From Pseudothermotoga sp. (GTDB lineage Bacteria; Thermotogota; Thermotogae; Thermotogales; DSM-5069): a stretch of DNA of 7,406 nucleotides. Location: contig JAPYWY010000078.1 in the NCBI GenBank assembly GCA_028276125.1, positions 1 through 7,406 of the forward strand, read 5' to 3'. The notes beneath the pieces are model-generated. The model did not search any database and was not told where the DNA came from. It saw only the letters and a list, made by a program, of their open reading frames with translations. Below are positions 1 through 4,772 of the stretch, one piece after another. The translations under genes and the position numbers were made by a program. Each line of letters opens with the position of its first letter. Position 1 is the first letter of the stretch.

Positions 1-457
1 CGTCCTTCGAAATCGCCATAAAGATGCTCCCGATCGCGACGATGGGAGCCCTTATCACCATCCTTTGAATCATGACGAATGCCTGTTGTATCTGCGTTAT
101 GTCGTTGGTCGTCCGGGTAATCAGAGAGGCTGTACTGAACTTGTCGATCTCCGCCAATGAAAAACTCTGAATCTTTTTGAAAAGATCTGCCCGAATATCT
201 CTGCCCGCACACATCGCTGCTCTGGAGGATGTGTAGCTCATGATTATGATCGCAACAACTTGGATCAGAGAGACGAGCAGCATTTTACCACCGATTTTCC
301 AGATGTAGTCAACGTTGCCTTTCGTGATTCCCTTGTCCACTATCTGGGACATGAGGTCCGGCAGATACAACGTCACGTACGAATCGACGATGATCAGTGA
401 GACTGTCACGATCACCAACCACAGATAGGGCTTCAGATACTTCAAGACCTTAAGCAT
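1..457 (-). CDS. ABC exporter (MDR/MsbA-like), N-terminal part, gene cut by window edge
   Basis: This is the first 152 codons of an ABC exporter half-transporter, which would use ATP hydrolysis in a fused C-terminal domain to expel lipids or drugs across the cytoplasmic membrane. The visible part is only the transmembrane domain. It begins MLKVLKYLKPYLW, followed by a hydrophobic helix at about residues 12-34, the short element MSQIVDKGI, a second helix near residues 58-75, and the family-typical coupling stretch RDIRADLFKKIQSFS followed by ITRTTNDITQIQ. These match the exporter fold of TM287/TM288-type heterodimers (family knowledge). The Walker motifs would lie beyond the window. The ATG at 455-457 is preceded by AGAGGTGAT (462-470) at good spacing. 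The gene overlaps the end of the MarR gene by 8 nt, so the two are translationally coupled. A partner half-transporter may follow downstream. The family is clear; the substrate is unknown. Confidence 0.9.
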   Translation of the reverse strand, partial: MLKVLKYLKPYLWLVIVTVSLIIVDSYVTLYLPDLMSQIVDKGITKGNVDYIWKIGGKMLLVSLIQVVAIIIMSYTSSRAAMCAGRDIRADLFKKIQSFSLAEIDKFSTASLITRTTNDITQIQQAFVMIQRMVIRAPIVAIGSIFMAISKD

Positions 458-893
458 CCGAATCACCTCTCGCATGATTCTTGAGATTGGCGATGATCCT
501 GTCCAAGAAGTTTGTGAGCTGAAGCTTTTCTTCCTCGCTGAATCCCCGCGTCGCTACGCTTTCCATCCTCTGCATCTTTTGTTTCAGAAAGTCGCAGTGA
601 GACTTTCCCTTTTGCGTCAAGTAAACCCTCTGAATCCTTCTGTCGCTTTCATCCTGCTTTCTGTGTATCAAACCTGCCTTCTCCATCCTCCTCAACATGA
701 TCGCGACCGTCGCGGGCCTCAGGTTCAGTTTCTCGGCGATCTGATTCTGCGTCATGCCTTCGTGTCTCGAGATGATCATGATCATGGGCGGTTGACCCGG
801 ATGTATTCCGTGTTTCTCCAGTTCTCTGTGGAGGATGTGGAAATGCAACCTCTGAATCACGAAGAATCTCTTCAAGATGGTGTCCTCGTTCAT
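450..893 (-). CDS. MarR-family transcriptional repressor
   Basis: This 147-residue protein has the usual MarR length and architecture: N-terminal dimerisation helices, a winged helix-turn-helix at about residues 45-100, and a C-terminal dimerisation helix. The HTH is seen in MTQNQIAEKLNLRPATVAIMLRRMEKAGLI, split here as helix 3 (TQNQIAEKLNL) and the recognition helix (ATVAIMLRRMEKAGL). The wing carries the hallmark DESDRRIQRVYLT. Such proteins bind palindromes as dimers and are released by small aromatic or lipophilic ligands. The ATG start has a strong AAGGGTGA ribosome site (898-905) four bases upstream. The gene is first in an operon with the ABC exporter and overlaps it by 8 nt, so it most likely represses its own promoter and that efflux pump. 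A perfect palindrome sits over the predicted transcription start. The inducing ligand cannot be inferred. Confidence 0.93.
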   Translation of the reverse strand: MNEDTILKRFFVIQRLHFHILHRELEKHGIHPGQPPMIMIISRHEGMTQNQIAEKLNLRPATVAIMLRRMEKAGLIHRKQDESDRRIQRVYLTQKGKSHCDFLKQKMQRMESVATRGFSEEEKLQLTNFLDRIIANLKNHARGDSDA

Positions 894-912
894 GCTGTCA
901 CCCTTTCGATTG

Positions 913-931
913 ACGTCTAAAGATTAGACGT
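913..931. promoter_or_regulatory. Candidate MarR operator (perfect 8-3-8 palindrome)
   Basis: ACGTCTAA - AGA - TTAGACGT on the plus strand is a perfect inverted repeat with 8-bp arms and a 3-bp spacer. Its size matches known MarR-family operators. It lies between the -10 box and the marR ribosome site and covers the predicted start of transcription, where a bound dimer would block initiation or clearance. This strongly suggests autoregulation of marR and the exporter. Confidence 0.75.
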
Positions 932-935
932 AAAT

Positions 936-964
936 ATATTAACACCGAGCACTGTCCGTGTCAA
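936..964 (-). promoter_or_regulatory. Sigma-A type promoter of the marR-exporter operon
   Basis: Read on the minus strand, TTGACA (959-964) is followed after exactly 17 bases by TAATAT (936-941). The -35 box is perfect and the -10 box has one mismatch to consensus. The predicted transcription start is near 929, about 36 bases upstream of the MarR start codon. Coordinates are read directly; use as a promoter is inferred. Confidence 0.85.
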
Positions 965-1012
965 GCCCTGTTTGAAAAGATCGTGAGCAGATGAAAACTT
1001 CTTCGATCAACC

Positions 1013-1047
1013 AAAGCAAAAAGCCCCATTTCTGGGGCTTTGCTTTT
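1013..1047. terminator. Intrinsic terminator hairpin, usable in both directions
   Basis: AAGCCCCA (1021-1028), loop TTTC, then TGGGGCTT (1033-1040) form the core stem. It extends outward through AAAGCA (1013-1018) pairing with TGCTTT (1041-1046) across a two-A bulge. On the plus strand the stem ends in a short T-rich stretch (TGCTTTTC). On the minus strand the G-rich arm runs into TTTTTGCTTT, the better U-tract. In the minus direction it would shield the marR promoter from read-through. In the plus direction it would end any short divergent transcript. No clear gene feeds it from either side. Confidence 0.7.
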
Positions 1048-1124
1048 CATTATCGACTTTTCATTCTCTCGTTGCGTGCATCATTGAGACGCTGTTCCAT
1101 CTCGATCTTCAACGAAAATCTCTC

Positions 1125-1246
1125 TCATCGGGAGCGCTTTTATCCTTTGAACATCATCCACGAAGAACAAATCGACGAGTTAGACCAACACCAATGTGCA
1201 CAGCCACCGTCTGGACGGTTCACTTCCCTCGAGAGCGCTCCCATGA
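1125..1246. repeat. Imperfect inverted repeat pair enclosing about 95 bp
   Basis: TCAT-c-GGGAGCGCT (1125-1138) is the reverse complement of AGCGCTCCC-ATGA (1234-1246) except for one bulged C, giving 13 paired bases. The 9-bp core is perfect. The arms could be the ends of a small non-autonomous element or a long RNA stem. No target-site duplication is visible next to the arms, so element status is not supported. Confidence 0.35.
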
Positions 1247-1425
1247 AGATATATACGAACCTCACTGTTGAAAAGAGGTAACAAAATCCAAGACGAGAGA
1301 TGAACTTGCACGGTGTGTTGGCTTTCCTGTAATGAAGCTCTTTGGCTCCGTGATCCTGTGCACTCTCTACTGAACCACGACAAGCTGAGAGTATCATCAA
1401 AATGCGCGACGCTGCTTTCTCGATG

Positions 1426-1509
1426 TCCAGCCTGTCGTGCAATAGTTTAAACGTTGGCACGAGAGGGTGAGAATTTCGGACGGTGAACCTTCCAGCCTGT
1501 ACTGCAATA
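1426..1509. repeat. Pair of 19-nt direct repeats, 65 bp apart
   Basis: TCCAGCCTGTCGTGCAATA (1426-1444) recurs as TCCAGCCTGTACTGCAATA (1491-1509), with 17 of 19 bases identical. There are only two copies, so this is not a CRISPR array. It may be a trace of local duplication. Confidence 0.5.
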
Positions 1510-1652
1510 TAATAATTCGTGAAGAAGTGGGCGACAGTCAGTCATCACCAAGGAGCACGCACAGGTGGCTATCCATGGAGAAAAGAAAGAGTGTATCGCT
1601 ACTTCTTCATTTTCAGAAAGGTGCTGCCGTTGGGTGCGAGCCGCAACCTTGA

Positions 1653-1885
1653 GAAGCCACGAATGCCCTGCTTGGCTCGATGGACGCCACGGAGTACAAG
1701 CACGTTGTCATGGGTCTTGTTTTCCTCTGGTGCATCACCGACACTTGAGATTGTGCGAGGAAGACGAACCTTTGGAGGACAAGCCGTGGCACATCGTGTT
1801 ACAACTCAAAGCACAACAGACTGAAGGTCAGCGGCTCGATGAGGCGATAAGCAAGAGCCTGGAGGGGCTGGAGTATGAAGCTTGA
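1653..1885 (+). pseudogene. hsdM: Remnant of type I restriction-modification methyltransferase subunit (HsdM)
   Basis: HsdM is the adenine methyltransferase subunit of type I restriction-modification systems, usually around 500 residues. Only its two ends remain. At 1653-1745 one frame reads EATNALLGSMDATEYKHVV and then MGLVFLWCITDT before a TGA (1746-1748). This closely resembles the conserved HsdM N-terminal motif (DAxEYKHVVLGLIFLKYISD). In another frame, about 1754-1885 reads KPWHIVLQLKAQQTEGQ and RLDEAISKSLEGLEYEA, which matches the helical HsdM C terminus (…EGxRLxxxIxKNLxGLGY). The SAM-binding region and the NPPY/F catalytic motif are gone, so more than 80% of the gene has been deleted and the join is out of frame. 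A further frameshift near 1650 separates a possible preceding NLEK. The C-terminal frame overlaps the mntA start, which preserves the original coupling. Confidence 0.72.
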
Positions 1886-2165
1886 GGAGCTTTTGAAAAC
1901 GAAGCGTGAGGAAATCATAAAGGTGTGCACCAGGTACGGTGCTCACAATATCCGCGTCTTCGGCTCGGTGGCTCGAGGTGAAGCGGATGAGGAAAGCGAT
2001 TTCGATTTTCTCGTTGAGCTCGAGCCTGGTCGAACACTTTTCGATTTAGGAGGCCTCCAGTACGAGCTCGAACAGCTTCTGGGATGCCGGGTGGATGTGG
2101 TTACAGAACGCGGGCTCAAACCCCGCATCCGAGAACAAGTGCTCAGAGAGGCGGTACCGATATGA
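1875..2165 (+). CDS. mntA: MntA-type minimal nucleotidyltransferase (HepT antitoxin)
   Basis: This 96-residue protein is an intact minimal nucleotidyltransferase. The DNA-polymerase-beta-like active site is GSVARGEADEESDFDFLV at residues 30-47, giving G30-S31, D42 and D44, with the third acidic residue at D74 in CRVDVVTE. In MntA/HepT toxin-antitoxin systems this enzyme adds AMP units to a tyrosine of the HEPN toxin and inactivates it (family knowledge). The ATG lies inside the end of the HsdM remnant (11-nt overlap, in another frame), and GGAGGGGCTGG just upstream can serve as ribosome site. The stop overlaps the hepT start as ATGA. Eight of ten arginine codons are CGN, unlike neighbouring genes. 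It is the only intact gene of the RM-associated cassette, left with a toxin gene that appears broken. Confidence 0.88.
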   Translation: MKLEELLKTKREEIIKVCTRYGAHNIRVFGSVARGEADEESDFDFLVELEPGRTLFDLGGLQYELEQLLGCRVDVVTERGLKPRIREQVLREAVPI

Positions 2166-2515
2166 GAGATCCGAGGGAGCGGTTGCGGGACATTTTGGAA
2201 GCCATTGCCGCCATTAACTGATACCGCGATCGCGACTGGAAGGCTTTTAAGGAAAATGAGCTCATCCAGGTGTGGTTCCTTCGGCACTTACAGATTATTG
2301 GTGAAGCGGCGAGCAAGCTGCCCGAGGAAGTCCGGAATTTGGCTCCGGACATTCCATGGCACAAGATCATTGGCATGCGCAATATTCTCGTGCATGACTA
2401 TTTTGCCATCGACCTCGATGCTGTCTGGAACACAGTGCAGCGGGACATTCCCTCACTAGAGCCTGCGGTGGAAGCACTGCTCAAAAGACTGGAGGAGTTG
2501 GGGTATGGGGAGTGA
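2162..2515 (+). pseudogene. hepT: HepT-type HEPN RNase toxin interrupted by an in-frame stop
   Basis: Read through, the frame encodes 117 residues, a normal HepT length: MRDPRERLRDILEAIAAIN, then TGA at codon 20 (2219-2221), then a continuous conserved remainder. That remainder includes ENELIQVWFLRHLQIIGEAA, IPWHKIIGMRNILVHDY and FAIDLDAVW. The HEPN RNase motif R-x4-H-x-Y is intact (R73, H78, Y80); Y80 is the position modified by MntA in characterised pairs. The TGA could arise from CGA by one transition. The start overlaps the mntA stop by 4 nt (ATGA), the standard arrangement for this pair. Re-initiation at GTG 2270 would lose the first helix and has no ribosome site. Only one lesion is visible, so the inactivation looks recent, or it could be a sequencing error. 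Recoding as selenocysteine is unlikely. Confidence 0.85.
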
Positions 2516-2561
2516 GTGGCGAGCGGTTTCGACCGTCATTGTGGAAAAGCGGGGTCCTTGA
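2505..2561 (+). pseudogene. hsdS: Remnant of type I RM specificity subunit (HsdS) start
   Basis: An ATG inside the hepT end opens MGSEWRAVSTVIVEKRGP and then meets TGA (2559-2561). The opening SEWR.V followed after a short gap by a basic KRG is the usual beginning of HsdS (MSEWREVxLGDVxExKRG…). HsdS recognises the DNA target, is about 400 residues long, and normally follows hepT in such cassettes. Beyond 2561 no further HsdS sequence is recognisable before the next promoter at 2626. The match is short, so the call leans on the gene order hsdM-mntA-hepT-hsdS. Confidence 0.5.
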
Positions 2562-2625
2562 AGAACGTTTGACGCTTCTGCCTCAAGCTGAAGATCTTGT
2601 CCGAGGACGATCTTTCCGTGGTGAG

Positions 2626-2654
2626 TTGACATATATATTTTCTTGATATATAAT
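2626..2654 (+). promoter_or_regulatory. Perfect consensus sigma-A promoter
   Basis: TTGACA (2626-2631), exactly 17 bases, then TATAAT (2649-2654): both hexamers match consensus. Transcription should start near 2660, so the leader before the GTG at 2674 is only about 14 nt and begins essentially at the ribosome site. It drives the Cys-rich protein and PadR genes. Confidence 0.9.
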
Positions 2655-2656
2655 GT
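2629..2656. promoter_or_regulatory. Candidate PadR operator: AT-rich dyad within the promoter
   Basis: TATATAT (2632-2638) and ATATATA (2646-2652) are perfect complementary arms separated by TTTCTTG. They are flanked by ACA on the left and, one base further out, TGT on the right. PadR-family repressors often bind AT-rich dyads overlapping their own promoter. Here the dyad spans the spacer and the -10 box, where binding would exclude polymerase. The overlap with promoter consensus means part of the symmetry could be chance. Confidence 0.45.
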
Positions 2657-2660
2657 CCCT

Positions 2661-2670
2661 GGAGGTGATC
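2661..2670 (+). promoter_or_regulatory. Strong ribosome binding site that fixes a GTG start
   Basis: GGAGGTGATC is a complete anti-16S match ending 3 bases before GTG (2674-2676), with GGAGG eight bases from the start. The in-frame ATG at 2653 overlaps the -10 box and lies upstream of the predicted transcript start, so it cannot be used from this promoter. Confidence 0.88.
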
Positions 2671-2673
2671 GAC

Positions 2674-2877
2674 GTGTGCTGCCCACAGAGCGTTTGCTGC
2701 TGCGGCATGGAGATGAGGCACAGGCACGGTTGGTCTTGCCAAAGATCGGAGTCTTTCAACCGATGGGGTCAAAGATGTCACAGACCAAGCAAAGAATCCT
2801 TGCGCGAATACAAAAGATGGCTCGAAGAAGAGATGAAGTTCGTCGACGAAGAACTCAAGAAAGAAGAAGCTGAATGA
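2674..2877 (+). CDS. Small Cys/His-rich protein with charged helical tail
   Basis: From the GTG start this is a 67-residue protein. The first 36 residues hold seven cysteines (C2, C3, C8, C9, C10, C22, C35) and three histidines (H16, H18, H36), including the clusters CC and CCC. The last part (about 39-67, SLREYKRWLEEEMKFVDEEL onward) is strongly amphipathic and charged and probably forms a coiled coil. The shape recalls small proteins of the DUF5320 type found with PadR regulators, but I do not recognise a defined family. The Cys/His cluster suggests binding of a metal or iron-sulfur centre, or redox sensing (inference). There is no signal peptide. It is the first gene after a consensus promoter, and its stop overlaps the PadR start as ATGA, so the two products are made together and may act together. 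Confidence 0.75.
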   Translation: MCCPQSVCCCGMEMRHRHGWSCQRSESFNRWGQRCHRPSKESLREYKRWLEEEMKFVDEELKKEEAE

Positions 2878-3245
2878 GCCACTGCCGTTGTCGCGGAATG
2901 GGGTGCGGGGGCCACTTCCTCGAGGCCCTCGTGCTCCTCTTGATCGCAGAAGAGCCAGCTTATGGCTACGAAATTGCCAAAAAGTTGAGCGAACTTGGAT
3001 TGGAATTCGAAGGCATGGGCTCCATGGGGAACCTCTACAGGTTGCTTGCACGTCTTGAGGCCGAAGGTTTGGTCAAATCAGAATGGGACGTGCTCAATAG
3101 GGGTCCCGCCAGGAGAACGTACAGGATCACTGAGTCAGGAAAACAACAACTATCTTTCTTGGCAGAAAGATTGCGATTCCAAAGGGACCTGCTCGAAAAA
3201 TTCTTCAAAAGGTACGAGCAACTATTTGACCAAAGAAGACAATGA
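2874..3245 (+). CDS. PadR-family transcriptional regulator with Cys-rich N terminus
   Basis: This 123-residue protein has a PadR winged helix. The helix 1-2 hallmark is LEALVLLLIAEEPAYGYEIA (residues 16-35). The recognition region is GNLYRLLARLEAEGLVKSEW, and the wing is GPARRTYRITESGKQQL. A C-terminal helix (LAERLRFQRDLLEKFFKRYEQL) would serve for dimerisation. Before the domain is the unusual leader MSHCRCRGMGCGGH, with three cysteines and two histidines, which could bind a metal or report redox state (inference). The start overlaps the stop of the Cys-rich small protein by 4 nt. The AT-rich dyad in the shared promoter is the likely operator, giving autoregulation. No transporter or enzyme follows on this strand, so its other targets lie elsewhere. 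The 3' end overlaps the end of dppA by 24 bp, tail to tail. Confidence 0.9.
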   Translation: MSHCRCRGMGCGGHFLEALVLLLIAEEPAYGYEIAKKLSELGLEFEGMGSMGNLYRLLARLEAEGLVKSEWDVLNRGPARRTYRITESGKQQLSFLAERLRFQRDLLEKFFKRYEQLFDQRRQ

Positions 3246-4040
3246 CAGACAAACTCTTAGCAGTCTGTAGGCTTCAAGATAACTGTTCGCCGTGTATCGA
3301 ATGGTCCTGGCGTCGAGCCGTTCGATGTTTGGAAGAAGTGAAGCGGTTTCAGCAAAAGCAGAACTGTAAAAGGTGAGTTTCACTTCCACAGGCTCTCGTT
3401 CGATCGTTGGTTTGAACTCTCTCAATCTGCGCATGGCCTCTTCAACGCCAGTTCTCAACTTCTCTTTCACGATCTCGAAGGGATAGATCTTCGCCGCGTA
3501 CCTTCCCACAGCTTCCTTGACGATCACACCGACGAAATCGTTCAGCTCTTGTTTGGCACACTCTATGGCGAGTTGATCTCCCGTCACGAGCACGACGGGA
3601 ACGTTGAAACAACCTGCGATTCTCGCGTTCAATCCAGCTTCGCTCAATTTCTTTCCGTTCACCTCGACACAGAAGACCCTTCCGGTGTAGGTGTGGTCCA
3701 TGATTGCAGGTGCGCTGCCTGCCCTCGCGTGGTAACCAACGAAGAAAACCGCATCGAAGCTTTCATCTATTCCCTCCATCATGCTCATGGGTTTTGGACT
3801 ACCACTGATCAGCACGGCCTTGGGATGCAACTCTTCGATCAGGATGTTGTCCATCGTGTTGTGAGAATCGTTGATCAGAACTTCCTTCGCTCCACACTGG
3901 ACCGCAGCCTCCACGACCGCGTTCACTTCACGAGTCATGAGCTTTCTGAACCTCTCGTACTCTTTGTCCTCGGGTGAGACTTGGGCTAACCCAACAACAC
4001 CAGAGATACCTTCCATGTCGGCAGAGATGTAGATCTTCAT
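3222..4040 (-). CDS. dppA: DppA-type D-aminopeptidase (peptidase family M55)
   Basis: At 272 residues the protein has the usual DppA length. Zinc ligands line up with the Bacillus subtilis enzyme: D8 and E10 in SADMEGISG, H60 in NDSHNTMDN, H104 in FFVGYHARAG, and E134 in KKLSEAGLNA; H116 in MDHTYTG fits the catalytic histidine. DppA enzymes form ring-shaped decamers and release N-terminal D-amino acids, for example from D-Ala-D-Ala (family knowledge). There is no signal peptide, so it acts in the cytoplasm. The ATG has GGGGTGAT (4045-4052), which overlaps the stop of the preceding gene 6 nt away. It is the last gene of the transporter operon, which suggests that it processes the imported compound. 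Its final codons overlap padR on the other strand. Confidence 0.92.
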   Translation of the reverse strand: MKIYISADMEGISGVVGLAQVSPEDKEYERFRKLMTREVNAVVEAAVQCGAKEVLINDSHNTMDNILIEELHPKAVLISGSPKPMSMMEGIDESFDAVFFVGYHARAGSAPAIMDHTYTGRVFCVEVNGKKLSEAGLNARIAGCFNVPVVLVTGDQLAIECAKQELNDFVGVIVKEAVGRYAAKIYPFEIVKEKLRTGVEEAMRRLREFKPTIEREPVEVKLTFYSSAFAETASLLPNIERLDARTIRYTANSYLEAYRLLRVCLSLSSLVK

Positions 4041-4046
4041 GTCCTA

Positions 4047-4751
4047 TCACCCCTTCTTCGTACATTCTTCGACGAAACGTCTGAACAATTCAAAGTGTTC
4101 TCTGTATCGTTTGAACATCCTTTCTGGGTGCCACTGGACCGCCAAGACGAACCTGTCGTTGTTGGATTCCACCGCTTCCACGACACCATCCTGCGCCCTC
4201 GCAACGATTCTCAAAGCTGCCGCGACATCTTTCACGGCTTGATGGTGAAAACTGTTGACTCGCAAACTTTCCCTCTTCACGATGGAGAACAGCAGGCTGT
4301 CTTTCTCGATGAGGACCTCGTGCGTTGGGCTGTGGGCCGGAGCTTCTTGGTAGTGTTTCAGGACCTTGGGTAACTGGGTCTTTATGTCTTGATAGAGCGT
4401 TCCACCGAGCGCAACGTTGATCAGTTGAATACCCCTGCAGATACCGAAGATGGGTTTTCTCATTTCATAGAGGATTCTGCACAACGTTATTTCCAGCTCG
4501 TCCCTCTCCGGTGTTATCTGTCCCAAACTTGGGTGTGGCTCTTCGCTGTAGTGGTGAGGGTCTATGTCCACTCCACCGGAAAAGATCATTCCATCAAGAA
4601 GGTCGACCAAACGGTGCAAGCTCTCCCGCTCTTTGAGGATCGGTACGAGGACAGGTAAACCGCCAGCTTCTTCCACAGCCTGATAGTAGTTCATGTTGAG
4701 CTTTAAAGACTCTTCATCCACCGAACAGCTGATGCCCACGATCGGTCTCAT
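4047..4751 (-). CDS. Class I glutamine-amidotransferase-like gamma-glutamyl hydrolase (peptidase C26, PuuD type)
   Basis: This 234-residue protein carries the full C26 triad: nucleophile C105 in FGICRGIQLINVALGG, H208 and E210 in VQWHPERMF. The family motifs SGGVDIDPHHY (residues 58-68) and NSFHHQAVKD (166-175) are also present. Relatives such as PuuD cleave gamma-glutamyl amides like gamma-Glu-GABA, and others act on peptide or folate conjugates (family knowledge). There is no synthetase partner here, so a hydrolase role is more likely than amidotransfer. The start MRPIVGISC matches the family, but no good ribosome site precedes it; the 21-nt gap after the ATPase gene reads CATATAATC just before the ATG, so translation may depend on coupling. 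Its neighbours suggest that it acts on a transported gamma-glutamyl or peptide-bearing compound together with DppA. The exact substrate is unknown. Confidence 0.9.
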   Translation of the reverse strand: MRPIVGISCSVDEESLKLNMNYYQAVEEAGGLPVLVPILKERESLHRLVDLLDGMIFSGGVDIDPHHYSEEPHPSLGQITPERDELEITLCRILYEMRKPIFGICRGIQLINVALGGTLYQDIKTQLPKVLKHYQEAPAHSPTHEVLIEKDSLLFSIVKRESLRVNSFHHQAVKDVAAALRIVARAQDGVVEAVESNNDRFVLAVQWHPERMFKRYREHFELFRRFVEECTKKG

Positions 4752-4772
4752 GATTATATGTTAGCTCAAAAG

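Larger units (their letters stand above)
1050..1650. other. About 600 bp without a convincing gene
   Basis: I translated all plus-strand frames and the main minus-strand open frames here and recognised no protein family. Short open frames (for example 1140-1460 minus and 991-1281 plus) lack ribosome sites, and their cysteine/tryptophan-rich or low-complexity composition is not that of real genes. The stretch contains an imperfect inverted repeat (1125-1138 with 1234-1246) and a 19-nt near-direct repeat (1426-1444 and 1491-1509). A TATAAT at 1508-1513 has no good -35 box. Given the decayed restriction-modification remnant that follows, this is most likely degenerate DNA or an old insertion point. 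Confidence 0.6.

Noticed and set aside
991..1460. Open frames on both strands (plus 991-1281, minus 1140-1460, minus 1180-1383)
   Set aside because: No ribosome sites, odd composition with many Cys/Trp/Ser, no recognisable family; the plus frame starts inside the terminator region.
1426..1509. Start of a CRISPR array
   Set aside because: Only two imperfect copies, no regular further repeats, no cas genes in the window.
1467..1885. Three overlapping plus-strand frames of 60-106 codons
   Set aside because: As whole proteins they resemble nothing; only the end of the longest (from about 1754) and a different frame (1653-1745) match HsdM, so they are pieces of a pseudogene.
2219..2221. In-frame TGA in hepT read as selenocysteine or programmed recoding
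   Set aside because: No HepT relative needs Sec at this site, no obvious selenocysteine insertion hairpin follows, and a simple CGA to TGA change explains it.
1943..2382. Minus-strand frames of 114 and 79 codons opposite mntA and hepT
   Set aside because: Antisense shadows of the MntA/HepT coding sequence with Ser/Arg/Pro-rich translations.
2536..3051. Minus-strand frame of 171 codons opposite the Cys-rich protein and PadR genes
   Set aside because: The plus-strand genes have a consensus promoter, ribosome site and family match; this frame has none.
3549..3977. Plus-strand frame of 142 codons inside dppA
   Set aside because: Shadow of dppA, whose metal-binding residues are all in place.
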